Source: Pseudomonadota bacterium
Lineage (GTDB): Bacteria > Pseudomonadota > Alphaproteobacteria > Puniceispirillales > Puniceispirillaceae
Length of the DNA stretch: 64,000 nucleotides
Assembly (NCBI GenBank): GCA_027620495.1
Contig: JAQCEA010000003.1
Span: forward strand, 124,001-188,000
Direction of reading: 5' to 3'
Shown: in pieces, positions 34,080 to 43,775 of the stretch
Numbering within the stretch: the stretch's first letter is position 1
How the letters are laid out: each line of letters starts with the position of its first letter
Made by a program: the position numbers and the translations under genes
Notes under the pieces: model-generated
Told to the model about the DNA's origin: nothing
What the model saw: the letters and a program-made list of their open reading frames with translations, nothing else
Database searches by the model: none

Positions 34080-35474
34080 ATGATGGAGATAATGTTGGTT
34101 CATAATGAATTTAAAAATCATGAAGATATCAGTGTGCTAGATGCGCAAAACCATATTCACCCCTGGCATTCGATGGGCGTTGACGATCCAAACTATATGG
34201 TTGCGCGGCGCGCTAACGGCATATTCATCTATGATGATGCTGGTAACAAATTTATTGATGGCCCGGGCGGTATGTGGAGTACACAAATTGGCTATGGTCG
34301 ACAAGAAATGGCAGATGCCATATCAAAACAAGTCTTGAATCTGCCGTTTAATAACCCTTGGTCTTCGACCTCAAAGCCATCAGCATTGCTGGCGGCAAAA
34401 TTATCTGCAGAAGCCCCCGGTGATCTAAATAACGTGTTTTTCACAACCGGAGGTTCAACCGCGGTTGATACGGCAATAAGATTTGCCTGGTTCTATAATA
34501 ATGTGATGGGACGCCCAGAAAAAAAGGCCATCATTGCGCGGCATAAGGGCTATCACGGGTCAACTTTCTTATCATCCAGTGTTTCGGGAAAAGAGCGCGA
34601 CAAGAGCTTTATGGATCTTGGAAACGGATGGGTGCATTTTCTTAGCAATGTGAACTCGTTTTTGCGTCCAGATGGTATGGATGTTGCCACCTGGTGTGAC
34701 CAGCGAATTGAAGAATTTGAATTGATGGTTCTGGATGTGGGACCAGATCGCGTTGCCATATTTATTGCCGAACCAGTGCTCGCTTCGGGCGGCGTGATTA
34801 TCCCGCCTGAAGGCTATCATGCCCGCTGTCTCGAAATTTGCAAAAAATACGATATTATCTATATCTCAGATGAGGTGGTAACAGGCTTTGGCCGATTGGG
34901 CGAATTCTTTGCCTCTAAATCTGTTTTTGGGATCGAGCCTGATATCATCACCGTCGCCAAGGGCATTACCTCTGGCTATGTGCCATTGGGCGGTGTGTTG
35001 ATATCTGACAGGCTTATGAATGACATTCGGTCTGAAGATAACAAGAACATCATGTTTTCTAATGGGTTTACCTATTCAGCGCACCCGGTATCCTGTGCGG
35101 CGGCGTTAAAAAATATCGAAATTATGGAGCGTGAAGACCTCTTTGCGCATGTAAAAGAGATCAGCCCATATTTTCAGAAACGTCTGCAGGATTTGCGGCG
35201 CTCTAAAATTGTTGGCGATGTGCGCGGCATTGGCCTATTAGGATGTATCGAAGGCATTGTATCATCTGAAATAAATGAACAAAAACAACTTCGTATTGAC
35301 CGCGAATTTGGTATGCGGATTGACGAGAAATGTGAAAATAAAGGCCTTATCGTCCGGCCATTAATCAATATGTGCGTGCTGTCGCCGCCTTTGATTATCC
35401 AGCGCGATGAAATTGATCAAATGTTTGATATTCTAGAATCGTCGCTAGATGAAGTGGCCGCTGAAATGTTGTAG
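34080..35474 (+). CDS. Class III PLP-dependent aminotransferase 1
   Basis: The 464-residue protein has the omega-aminotransferase pattern: GPGGMWSTQIGYGR, TTGGSTAVDTAIRF, KGYHGSTFLSS, ISDEVVTGFGRLGEFF and the PLP lysine in VAKGITSGYVPLGG. Such enzymes transaminate terminal amines of putrescine, GABA, beta-alanine or taurine, with pyruvate or 2-oxoglutarate. It follows ligase 1 by 15 bases, which favours an amine or polyamine substrate. Alternative starts lie at 34083 and 34092. Confidence 0.85.
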   Translation: MMEIMLVHNEFKNHEDISVLDAQNHIHPWHSMGVDDPNYMVARRANGIFIYDDAGNKFIDGPGGMWSTQIGYGRQEMADAISKQVLNLPFNNPWSSTSKPSALLAAKLSAEAPGDLNNVFFTTGGSTAVDTAIRFAWFYNNVMGRPEKKAIIARHKGYHGSTFLSSSVSGKERDKSFMDLGNGWVHFLSNVNSFLRPDGMDVATWCDQRIEEFELMVLDVGPDRVAIFIAEPVLASGGVIIPPEGYHARCLEICKKYDIIYISDEVVTGFGRLGEFFASKSVFGIEPDIITVAKGITSGYVPLGGVLISDRLMNDIRSEDNKNIMFSNGFTYSAHPVSCAAALKNIEIMEREDLFAHVKEISPYFQKRLQDLRRSKIVGDVRGIGLLGCIEGIVSSEINEQKQLRIDREFGMRIDEKCENKGLIVRPLINMCVLSPPLIIQRDEIDQMFDILESSLDEVAAEML

Positions 35475-35601
35475 GCCGATCAAATTGATTGAAAAATAGT
35501 ATTCATCGCATGACACTTGTGCAATCATTAACGGTGATGGATAACAAAGCTAACGACAGCAATTCATTGTGAATAAATGCGACGTTATGGGAGAAAACGT
35601 A

Positions 35602-36657
35602 ATGAAATACAGTAAGTTTTTTGGTGCATTGACTGGTGCGATGCTGCTCTCATCCACTGCCGTGCAAGCAGGGGATAAGGATTTGGTTATTTTTGACTGG
35701 GCTGGATATGAGGATCAAAACTTCTTCCTCAGCTATCTTGAAAAACATGGTGACTCGCCAACCTATTCGTTTTTTAGTGACGAAGAAGAAGCGTTTAACA
35801 AAATCCGCGCCGGCTTCAAAGCCGACATGGCGCACCCTTGTTCGCAATCAGTCATTAAATGGCGCGAAGCCGGGATTATTGAGCCATTTGACACGTCAAG
35901 AATGCCAAATTGGAAAGATATTGAGTTTGGGGATACCGAAGGCTTTACCGTAAATGGCGAGGTCTATGTTGTGCCAATTGACTGGGGTTCAACAGGTCTG
36001 ACTTATCGTACTGATCTGGTGAGTGAAGCTGATGCTGCAACGCTACAGTCTTTTGCAAACCCGAAATTCCAAGGCCGCATTTCCTTGCCGGACAATGTTG
36101 ACGATGCCTATGCCCTTGGCTATCTGGCTATCGGGGTAACCGACTGGAACAAAGGGACCGAGGCTGATTTTGAAGCGGCTTCGGCATTTTTGCGTAAAGT
36201 GCACGCCAATGTGCGCACCTATTGGGCCGATGGTGCCGAGCTTAGCCAGTTGATGTCATCAGGCGAGGTTTTAATCTCTTGGGCTTGGAGTGAAACCCCA
36301 GTAACGATGCAAGCTGAAGGTCATCCAGTGAAGATGAACCTGAAGACCAAAGAAGGGTCGTCAACTTGGGTGTGTGGTTATGTTAATCTTGTCGATGGCC
36401 CAGGGTCTGAAGACAAGATGTACGACTTTATCAATGCCTGGCTAGAGCCACGGTCTGCAGAATATATCGTGACTGAATGGGGCTATGGCCATGCCAACCT
36501 CAAAGCCATGGCGGCACTTGGACAGGAAACGTTGGACGGGGTTGGGTTCTCGAATTTTGACACCTACACCGACGGTACATTGCAGCAGGCACCGTTACCG
36601 TTTGAACTCCGCGAAAGAATGATTGCCGAGTTTGAAAAAATTAAAGCCGGTTTCTAA
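35602..36657 (+). CDS. Periplasmic polyamine-type substrate-binding protein (PotD-like)
   Basis: The 351-residue protein starts at ATG 35602, with GGGAG eight bases before it. It has a signal peptide ending near AVQA/GDKD. The body resembles PotD/PotF binding proteins: VIFDWAGYED near the start, PIDWGSTGLTYRTDLV and LISWAWSETPVTM. The permeases and ATPase it would serve are encoded on the minus strand at 37.3-40.1 kb. Ligand likely a polyamine, betaine or similar cation. Confidence 0.85.
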   Translation: MKYSKFFGALTGAMLLSSTAVQAGDKDLVIFDWAGYEDQNFFLSYLEKHGDSPTYSFFSDEEEAFNKIRAGFKADMAHPCSQSVIKWREAGIIEPFDTSRMPNWKDIEFGDTEGFTVNGEVYVVPIDWGSTGLTYRTDLVSEADAATLQSFANPKFQGRISLPDNVDDAYALGYLAIGVTDWNKGTEADFEAASAFLRKVHANVRTYWADGAELSQLMSSGEVLISWAWSETPVTMQAEGHPVKMNLKTKEGSSTWVCGYVNLVDGPGSEDKMYDFINAWLEPRSAEYIVTEWGYGHANLKAMAALGQETLDGVGFSNFDTYTDGTLQQAPLPFELRERMIAEFEKIKAGF

Positions 36658-36692
36658 ACCAGCGATCCGGTAATAGGTAAACCAACAACAGC

Positions 36693-36727
36693 AAAACCGT
36701 CACCTTGTGTAAAGGTGGCGGTTTTTC
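36693..36727 (+). terminator. Rho-independent terminator after the PotD-like gene
   Basis: A 14-base stem (AAAACCGTCACCTT with AAGGTGGCGGTTTT, one G-U pair) closes a 5-base loop and runs into T residues. It separates the plus-strand transcript from the convergent cupin gene. Confidence 0.85.
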
Positions 36728-36825
36728 TTTGTTGCGATCATGCCGCCGCTATGTTGTGTTAGGTCTGCTCTGGGTTCGCGGCCGCGAAACCTGCCAAAGC
36801 GTCGCGTGTCTGACCGCTAGCGGTC

Positions 36826-37182
36826 TTAATCGGATAATGGCGGCGTTTCGCCTTTTTCTGAAAATACGACAATCGTGCAACCGGTTTTTGTGGTTGATGA
36901 ATGTTCGGTACCGGCATCTAGCCAAACCAAATCGCCAGCGCGATATTCGGTGCCATCATTATCAACGAGATCCCCGGAGATGATGTAAAATTCTTCAGCG
37001 CCAATATGATGATGCGGGGTTGATGTTGCGCCGGGTTCCATTTTGTAAACATAGAACCCGATACCACGCTTCACATTGGGGTTGAGCTGTAACAGCCCGG
37101 TGCCAACCCCATTTTCGAAGGGTTCAAAAACCGCATCATTCAGATTAACAACGCGCCTTTTTATACCTTGGATTGGTTTCAT
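36826..37182 (-). CDS. Single-domain cupin protein
   Basis: The 118-residue protein has both cupin motifs: PHHHIGAEEFYIISG (His ligands and Glu) and GDLVWLDAGTEHSS (the last His ligand). It is probably a small metal-binding enzyme or sensor. It stands between the binding-protein gene and the ABC ATPase gene of the amine importer. Cupins in such clusters may be isomerases, dioxygenases or ligand sensors; the sequence does not decide. Confidence 0.85.
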   Translation of the reverse strand: MKPIQGIKRRVVNLNDAVFEPFENGVGTGLLQLNPNVKRGIGFYVYKMEPGATSTPHHHIGAEEFYIISGDLVDNDGTEYRAGDLVWLDAGTEHSSTTKTGCTIVVFSEKGETPPLSD

Positions 37183-37289
37183 ATCATGGTCTCCGTTCCA
37201 TATGGAGATATATATCCGCGTTATTTAACCAATGCTTATCTATTCAGGATATGCCTGTGTTCGGGATATGTCTGACTTTCAGCCACCAC

Positions 37290-38390
37290 CTAGACATTCG
37301 CGATGATGGTAAATGAATCAGGCCTCCATGAAACCCGAGTTTTGGCACCGGGTGCTAGAACCGGCCGACCTGCGGTATTGCGCATCGATATGGTGGCGTG
37401 GATATTTGTGTCATTAATCCTGACATCATAATAGGTCATATCACCATAATATGACCGTGCATTAACCGTAGCGGCAAAGCTGTCTTTGTCATCAGCAGTC
37501 TCGCTGTAAAGAATGGTCAGCATTTCTGGCCTGATACCAACGGTTATATCAGCCCCCGCGGCATATTGTTCATCTGCATCCAAGGTGGCTTTGCCAATTG
37601 CGGTGATATCAATCACCAGTGATTTGCTGTTGCTTGAAACAACCTTTGCCGGGATGAAATTCATCACACCAATGAAAGACGCAACCCGACGATTGGCGGG
37701 TCGGCGATATAGTTTTTCTGGTGTATCTAATTGCGAAACCTTGCCATCAAACATCACCGCAATTCGGTCCGACATAATCAGAGCTTCTTCTTGGTCATGT
37801 GTAACCAGAACGAAGGTAATGCCAACAGTTTGCTGAAGGCGGCGCAGTTCAATTTGCATGGCATCCCGGAGTTTTTTATCCAGAGCGGACAAAGGTTCGT
37901 CCAAGAGCAATACTTTGGGTTGCATAATCAGCGCCCGTGCCAAAGCAACGCGTTGCCGCTGACCACCTGAAAGCGCATGCGATTCGCGCGGGCCAAAGCC
38001 CTTCAAATCGACCAGCGCCAGCGCCTCATTCACACGTCGTTCAAGCTCGGCCTTTGGCAACTTTAACTTTTTCAAACCATAGCCGACATTTTCGGCGACA
38101 TTAAGGTGCGGAAAAATGGCATATGACTGAAACACCATATTGGTTGGGCGCAAATTAGGCGGTACCTCTGCCATGTCTTCGCCGCCGATATAGAGGCTGC
38201 CGGATGTCGGAAAATCAAACCCTGAAATGATTCGCAAAAGCGTTGTCTTGCCACATCCAGACGGGCCAAGCAGTGAAAAAAACTCGCCCTCTTTGATGTC
38301 GAGTGTAACGCCGTCAAGCGCGGTGACTGACCCGAAACGCTTTTCAACATTTTTGATTTCAATAATAGGTTTTGCAGAATTTGAAATCAT
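37290..38390 (-). CDS. Polyamine/spermidine-type ABC importer ATPase (PotA-like)
   Basis: The 366-residue ATPase has Walker A GPSGCGKTT, Q-loop VFQSYAIFPHL, signature LSGGQRQRV, Walker B VLLLDEPLSALD and switch histidine in LVTHDQEEAL. A C-terminal TOBE-type domain follows (VGIRPEML and WRPDSF). This length and domain order is typical of PotA/FbpC-class importers. ATG 38390 shares a base with the stop of the upstream permease gene (TGATG), so translation is coupled. All ATPase motifs are intact. Confidence 0.9.
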   Translation of the reverse strand: MISNSAKPIIEIKNVEKRFGSVTALDGVTLDIKEGEFFSLLGPSGCGKTTLLRIISGFDFPTSGSLYIGGEDMAEVPPNLRPTNMVFQSYAIFPHLNVAENVGYGLKKLKLPKAELERRVNEALALVDLKGFGPRESHALSGGQRQRVALARALIMQPKVLLLDEPLSALDKKLRDAMQIELRRLQQTVGITFVLVTHDQEEALIMSDRIAVMFDGKVSQLDTPEKLYRRPANRRVASFIGVMNFIPAKVVSSNSKSLVIDITAIGKATLDADEQYAAGADITVGIRPEMLTILYSETADDKDSFAATVNARSYYGDMTYYDVRINDTNIHATISMRNTAGRPVLAPGAKTRVSWRPDSFTIIANV

Positions 38391-39208
38391 CAAAGAATAC
38401 TCTCATTAGACGCTGAACTATTTGCACTGAACTGGGTAGACCGCCGCCGGAAATATTCGGCGACAAGCAACAACAGCAAAGACAAAAGAACCATTAAAAA
38501 ACCAAGCGCCATGATACTTGGCAGACGAGCCGGGAACCGTAACTGGCCCCAGATATAAACAGGAAGCGTGGCATCGGTTCCGGTCAAAAAGAACGCGATG
38601 ATGAATTCATCTAAGGAAATCGTAAACGCTATCAGAAAGCTGGAAATAATACCGGGCGCAACCATTGGCAATATGACCCTGAAAAATGTGCCGATCTTAT
38701 TGACGCCAAGATCCAGAGATGCTTCTTCAAGGCTGATATCAAAACTATTGAAGGCTGATGACAGAATGGCAATGGCAAAAGGCGTGCAAACCAGCACATG
38801 GCCGATCACCACAGTCCATGCAGATAGGGACAAACCAAGCTGGATCATCACAACAAGCAAAGCCACCCCGACAATGATTTCAGGCAGAACCAGCGGTAGC
38901 ATCAAAAAACCAACGATGCCGCGCTTGCCGGGAAATTCAAACCGTGATGTAGCGCGGGCAGCAAAAATCCCCAGGGTGGTGCTCAAACTGGCCGAAATCA
39001 ACGCAATCATCATTGAATTATAAAATGCTTCATGCAGCGCTTTGGTCTGCCACAGCATCAAAAACCAGTCAAATGTAAAGCCAGACAGGGGAAGTGAAAT
39101 AATTGCACTGTCATTGAATGCGAAGATCGGCAGCAGAAATACCGGCGCATATAAGAAGGTCAGATAGACCAGAACATAAGTCAGTAAACTGCGTGACGAT
39201 TTTTCCAT
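38390..39208 (-). CDS. Polyamine-type ABC permease (PotC-like)
   Basis: The 272-residue membrane protein has about six segments and the EAA loop ISLEEASLDLGVNKIGTFFRV followed by ILPMVAPGIISS. It pairs with the PotB-like permease whose gene ends 11 bases upstream. The FAFNDS segment after the first helix is typical of PotC/PotI permeases. Confidence 0.88.
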   Translation of the reverse strand: MEKSSRSLLTYVLVYLTFLYAPVFLLPIFAFNDSAIISLPLSGFTFDWFLMLWQTKALHEAFYNSMMIALISASLSTTLGIFAARATSRFEFPGKRGIVGFLMLPLVLPEIIVGVALLVVMIQLGLSLSAWTVVIGHVLVCTPFAIAILSSAFNSFDISLEEASLDLGVNKIGTFFRVILPMVAPGIISSFLIAFTISLDEFIIAFFLTGTDATLPVYIWGQLRFPARLPSIMALGFLMVLLSLLLLLVAEYFRRRSTQFSANSSASNESIL

Positions 39209-39219
39209 TATGTACCCAG

Positions 39220-40143
39220 CTAGCCCTTAGTTTTTAAAAAGCGCCGTGTCAGCAGAACAAAGCTGATAGAGATGGCTGCGACAATGAACATGGCTACAAC
39301 GGCAAGGGCTGATCCTAGGGGGGCATTATTGGCCTTTCCAAATTGAATTTGGATCATATTGGCAATCATCAGCCCGTCGGTCCCGCCAAGTAATTTAGGC
39401 GTCACATAATCGCCAACCGTGGGTATGAATACAATCAGGCACGCCGCCACAACGCCCGGCATCGATAGCGGCAATGTCACGCGGAAAAATCGTTGAAATG
39501 CGTTGTCGCTAAGGTCGCGGGCAGCCTCTAGCAAGCTTTTATCGATGCGGGACAAAGACACATAAATGGGCAAAATGGCAAAAGGTGCCCATGCATGGGC
39601 CAGTGTCAGAACAACGGCATTCGCGTTATACAGGATAAATGTGAGCGGCTCTTCAATCAGGCCAAGGCCCATAAGGCTGCCATTGATGACACCATTATAG
39701 CCAAGGATCACCTTCCATAGAAAAATCCGAATAAGATAGCTTGTCCAGAAAGGGATGGTGATCAGCAACAGCCACATTGATTTACGTTTGCCGCCAAACA
39801 TCGCCACATAATAGGCAATCGGATAGGCCAAAATGACGGTGGCCAGCGTTACCATGCCGGATATCATCAGCGAACGGGAAATTAATAAACCATATAAAGG
39901 TTCGGTTACTGCCTCGACATAGTTTTTAAGTGTGATCGTGCGGTCGAGTTCGAGGTAATTCTGCGTCCAGAGGCTGAGCAATACCACCAGAACAAGAGGT
40001 GCCGCCAACATAACCAGCGAATACAGCAATGGTGGACTGATCAAAAAATACCCACGCGCGCTGTCCTGATACGCCTTTGGTATCGACCAGAATGTTCTTT
40101 TGGCGGGCTGTTGCAGGTAACTAATTTCGCTCGAATTTGCCAT
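39220..40143 (-). CDS. Polyamine-type ABC permease (PotB-like)
   Basis: The 307-residue membrane protein has a cytoplasmic N-terminus of about 30 residues, six segments and the EAA loop DKSLLEAARDLSDNAFQRFFRV followed by TLPLSMPGVVAA. FIPTVGDYVTPKLLGG is typical of PotB/PotH. It heads the permease-permease-ATPase run and follows the Rieske oxygenase gene by 29 bases, so the oxygenase and importer may share a transcript. Confidence 0.88.
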   Translation of the reverse strand: MANSSEISYLQQPAKRTFWSIPKAYQDSARGYFLISPPLLYSLVMLAAPLVLVVLLSLWTQNYLELDRTITLKNYVEAVTEPLYGLLISRSLMISGMVTLATVILAYPIAYYVAMFGGKRKSMWLLLITIPFWTSYLIRIFLWKVILGYNGVINGSLMGLGLIEEPLTFILYNANAVVLTLAHAWAPFAILPIYVSLSRIDKSLLEAARDLSDNAFQRFFRVTLPLSMPGVVAACLIVFIPTVGDYVTPKLLGGTDGLMIANMIQIQFGKANNAPLGSALAVVAMFIVAAISISFVLLTRRFLKTKG

Positions 40144-40172
40144 TGACTAGTTATGTTTCACTATCGACTGAT

Positions 40173-41339
40173 TTATTTTATAGCCTGAGGATCAGGCTCG
40201 GTTTCTTCATTCACGATTGGCAAGATCGTCCGCAGGTGATTATGAAAGGTAGCGACGCCATATTCAAGATCAGACAGCAAAATACGATCAAAACCACTCG
40301 ATAGTGGCGCTTCATCCGTCCATTTTGTCAATTGCAAATCTTCTCCAGCTGTCAGTCCGTCGATGCGCCCAGAAAGATAGCGCGCAGCACGCATTAGTCG
40401 GGTTTCATTTGGGTAACGGTATACGGCGCCGCGTTGTATCGTTTGTTTCGGGCCAATCGGAATATCCTGATAGAAAATAACAGAATCTGGATATAATCCA
40501 AGAACCGTATTTGGGAACATGGCGACATAAAGCCATGAGGCATTTTGCGGTTCTGGCAAATGGTCGAGTTGTGAAACAAAATTCCGGTAACGGCGCACGC
40601 TCCATTGCTTGGAGGGTGATTCATTAAATTGTCCAAGACTGCGTGATGTACCATTTATAAAGGGTTCATCAACGTAATTTTTACCATAAAGGTCCTGTAA
40701 ACTGGGATGCGCTGTGGCGACATGATAGCCCTCATTATCGACGTCGCGCATCGATTTCCAGTTGGCTTCAGCCTCTGCAAAGACAAAATCACCGCCAATA
40801 CTGATCAATCTATCAAGTTCATATGGGGCCAGTTCTTCGTCAAACCTTTGCATCAGTGATTTGACACTGCCTTGTTTTCCCTTTTTGAACCTAATGAACA
40901 CAAAACCTTGCCAGATTTCTGTCTCAACAGGTTTGAGCCCCCATTTTACCGGATCTAGCTTGGGAAGCGTGCTGGCTCGACTGGCCCCGAGTAAGGTGCC
41001 GTCAAGATTATATGACCAGCCATGAAATGGACAGGTGAGGACATTTTTACATACCCCGCTGGAGTCACCGACAACGCGGCTGCCACGGTGTCGGCACAGA
41101 TTATGGAATGCGCGCACAACATGATCTTTGCCCCTGACAACAATAGCGCGCTCGTTGCCAATATCAAAGGTTACATATGCCCCTGGTTCTGATAGATCGC
41201 TGGAATGACACACCAGCTGCCAGTGTGTCGAAAAGACCTTTTTCATTTCCATTTTGAATAAATGTTTGTTGCTGTATGTCCAGCCGGGCAGTCCCTTTCG
41301 GTTCCAGTCATGGGGAGGTGATGCAATGCTAATACTCAT
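40173..41339 (-). CDS. Rieske non-haem iron oxygenase alpha subunit (quaternary-amine demethylase type)
   Basis: The 388-residue protein is a complete alpha subunit. The Rieske ligands are C82, H84, C103 and H106 (CRHRG and CPFHGWSY, 18 residues apart). The catalytic iron motif is DNEGYHVATAH with H206 and H211; the bridging residue is a glutamate, E203. GEDLQLTKW carries the third ligand. A bridging Glu and this overall pattern occur in carnitine, choline and glycine-betaine oxygenases (CntA, GbcA). No reductase gene lies nearby. Co-location with a Pot-type importer suggests N-demethylation or C-N cleavage of a methylated amine. Unlike the pair at 2248 and 15741, it has both metal centres. 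Confidence 0.88.
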   Translation of the reverse strand: MSISIASPPHDWNRKGLPGWTYSNKHLFKMEMKKVFSTHWQLVCHSSDLSEPGAYVTFDIGNERAIVVRGKDHVVRAFHNLCRHRGSRVVGDSSGVCKNVLTCPFHGWSYNLDGTLLGASRASTLPKLDPVKWGLKPVETEIWQGFVFIRFKKGKQGSVKSLMQRFDEELAPYELDRLISIGGDFVFAEAEANWKSMRDVDNEGYHVATAHPSLQDLYGKNYVDEPFINGTSRSLGQFNESPSKQWSVRRYRNFVSQLDHLPEPQNASWLYVAMFPNTVLGLYPDSVIFYQDIPIGPKQTIQRGAVYRYPNETRLMRAARYLSGRIDGLTAGEDLQLTKWTDEAPLSSGFDRILLSDLEYGVATFHNHLRTILPIVNEETEPDPQAIK

Positions 41340-41470
41340 GTCTTTCCCCTAAATAAAAGTGCAACCCACAATCTGTTAAATGTCCCCTGATCTTTGCCGG
41401 AGTTCAAGTAAAAAAACAAAAAACTGGTAACAGCTCTTTGTAAGCTAAACGCAAAATTTGATTGGATTTA

Positions 41471-42700
41471 TCATTGTGTCCGCCCATGTCTTAGCCAAAA
41501 AATGGCTAGATAAAGCACACCAAGCAAAACCACGAAAACCGAGAAACCATAGGTCAGGTTCACATCAACCATCCAGCCCGCCGCGGTCGGGCCAACCAGA
41601 TTGGATATTTCGAAAACTATCACGAACCCGGCATTAGCGGCCACCAAATCGCCGGCACTCACGCGCTGGCTCAGCATGGTAAGGCCAAGTGTATAAAGAC
41701 CATAGATCAACCCGGCACCCACAAAAGCCATTAGATTTGCCACAATCAGTGACCCCATAAAAAATGGCAGGGTGCTGGCAAACATTATACCAATTGCCGC
41801 TATAAAGGCGCTGAGTGCCGCGGGATTGTGACGGTCGGCGAGTTTGGCAATTGGATATTGGAAAAAAATGGTGCCAAGCGCCATCGCTGGAACCAGAGTC
41901 ATGATCAGCCCGGTATCAGCCCCGGGTGTGCGAACGACCATAGCTGGTAGCAGGCTGAGCATCGCGAGATCGATGCCACCGGCCACAATACAGGCGGCCA
42001 TTATGGTTGGAAATTTGGCAATCAGCCTTATCGGAGATTTGCTGACATTCAATGTCAGGTCAGGTTCATATTTTCTGATCCAGAAAAATGGTAACGCGCC
42101 AATGATAAGCACGATTGCGATAACAGCAAATGGCTCAATTGACCTATATCCAAATACCCAGATAATGGCTGGCCCGACGGCAAACCCAAGCGACATGGCG
42201 GTTGCATAAAGTGCGATGGCGTGCGCCCGAAATTGCGGCTTGGCAATCTTGATCAGCCAAGCTTCGGACAAAACCCAATGTACGCCAAGCCCCAGACCGC
42301 TTAAAAACCTGATGATGATCCAGAGATACATTTGCTCGGTCAAGCGAAACAGCAACGCCATAACACTTGCCATCATTAGCCCCAAAATGATGAGTTTTGT
42401 TACACCGATTTTGTGTGCAAGGCGTGGCACAAAATAGGCGCTAGTGATAATGCCAAGGCCGATCACCCCATTTGTGATGCCGATGTCGTTAAATGATCGC
42501 CCCAACACTTCTAGCCAGAGCGATAGCAGAGGAATATAGCCACCAAAAGCCGCCCCAAGCGCAAATGAAGAGAAAATGATGCTCGGCAGGCCAGCGGTAG
42601 TGGCAAATTGTGATGGTGACTTTATCGAAAATTTTTGCAAACTACGACTCACAGAAAAAACTGCCCAGCGGCATGACAGGCGCTTTGTTGGAAATGACAC
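41471..42700 (-). CDS. MFS-family transporter
   Basis: The protein is about 409 residues from the GTG at 42700; the true start may be internal, because the first ~35 residues are polar and the first helix begins near LPSIIFSSFALG. It has about twelve membrane segments, with VPRLAHKIGVTKL and PIAKLADRHNPAAL as the loops after helices 2 and 8. This is a drug/sugar-type major facilitator (YcaD-like). It may export amines or pathway products. Confidence 0.78.
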   Translation of the reverse strand: MSFPTKRLSCRWAVFSVSRSLQKFSIKSPSQFATTAGLPSIIFSSFALGAAFGGYIPLLSLWLEVLGRSFNDIGITNGVIGLGIITSAYFVPRLAHKIGVTKLIILGLMMASVMALLFRLTEQMYLWIIIRFLSGLGLGVHWVLSEAWLIKIAKPQFRAHAIALYATAMSLGFAVGPAIIWVFGYRSIEPFAVIAIVLIIGALPFFWIRKYEPDLTLNVSKSPIRLIAKFPTIMAACIVAGGIDLAMLSLLPAMVVRTPGADTGLIMTLVPAMALGTIFFQYPIAKLADRHNPAALSAFIAAIGIMFASTLPFFMGSLIVANLMAFVGAGLIYGLYTLGLTMLSQRVSAGDLVAANAGFVIVFEISNLVGPTAAGWMVDVNLTYGFSVFVVLLGVLYLAIFWLRHGRTQ

Positions 42701-42797
42701 TTACACCTATCGTCATATCTGTCCCACATGACCAGTGTGCCAATCACAGCGACGGTCAGGGTGGTTTGGATGGAGACGATAATGCGGGAGAGGTACA

Positions 42798-43769
42798 TTG
42801 ACAAATCAAAAAGGTGATCAGGCATTTCTGGTGGGTGACAATCAACAAACATGGCATGAAATGACCTATGGTGGCGCGCTCAGCTTTGCCCGCCGCCGCT
42901 ATAGCCGGGTACTGGACAATGTTGATGTTGTGGTAAGCGGTATCCCCTATGATGGTGCGGTTACCTACAGGTCTGGCTGTCGGCTGGGGCCGCGGGCCAT
43001 TCGGGCCGGGTCAACACAGCTTGCCGAGCTTAAACATTTTCCTTTTGGATTTAATCCATTCGATCACTTGTCTGTCATTGATTATGGTGATTGCTATCTT
43101 GACCCGCATCACCCACAAAGCGTGTTCACCGCGATCGAGCGCCATGCTGACTTGATTGTGGGGTCTGGTGCAAAAATGCTCAGCTTTGGTGGCGACCATT
43201 CGGTCAGCTATCCGTTGTTGAAGGCGCATGCAAAAAAATATGGGCCGGTGGCGCTGGTTCAATTTGATGCGCATTGTGATACATGGCCGGATGATGGCAC
43301 AAGGCTTGACCATGGGACCATGTTTGCACGGGCCGCAACCGAGGGTATTATTGATGTTGCGGCATCAACGCAAATCGGCCTGCGCACTTATAATGACAGT
43401 GACCATGGGTTTGAAATTCTGACCAGCCCGTGGGTATACCGAAATGGTATTGATGCGGCCATTGATATTGTCTGTCAGCGGGCGGCGGGCAAAGCTGTAT
43501 ATTTGTCATTTGATATTGATGGGCTGGACCCGGCCTTTGCCCCCGGCACTGGCACGCCTGTTGCTGGTGGTTTGGCCAGCTGGCAAGGGCTTGAATTTGT
43601 CCGCGGTCTTGAACCGTTGCAGTTGATTGGTATGGATGTTGTCGAAGTGGCACCAGCTTATGACCATGCCGAAATCACCGCCATAGCCGCGGCATCTGTT
43701 GCTTATGACTGGCTGGCGGTTCTGGCCAAACAAAAAGGCGCGCCATCCGCACCCGTTGGTCGACTCTAG
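42798..43769 (+). CDS. speB: Agmatinase/ureohydrolase-family protein
   Basis: The 323-residue protein has the binuclear manganese motifs of the arginase/agmatinase family: FGGDHSVSYP, QFDAHCDTW and SFDIDGLDPAFAPGTGTPVAGG. It would hydrolyse agmatine, or a guanidino compound of similar size, to the amine and urea. No urease is visible. The start is TTG at 42798, supported by GGGAGAGG five bases upstream. Putrescine formed here could feed the PuuA/PuuB-like enzymes next to it. The family is certain, the substrate less so. Confidence 0.82.
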   Translation: MTNQKGDQAFLVGDNQQTWHEMTYGGALSFARRRYSRVLDNVDVVVSGIPYDGAVTYRSGCRLGPRAIRAGSTQLAELKHFPFGFNPFDHLSVIDYGDCYLDPHHPQSVFTAIERHADLIVGSGAKMLSFGGDHSVSYPLLKAHAKKYGPVALVQFDAHCDTWPDDGTRLDHGTMFARAATEGIIDVAASTQIGLRTYNDSDHGFEILTSPWVYRNGIDAAIDIVCQRAAGKAVYLSFDIDGLDPAFAPGTGTPVAGGLASWQGLEFVRGLEPLQLIGMDVVEVAPAYDHAEITAIAAASVAYDWLAVLAKQKGAPSAPVGRL

Positions 43770-43775
43770 CACCAG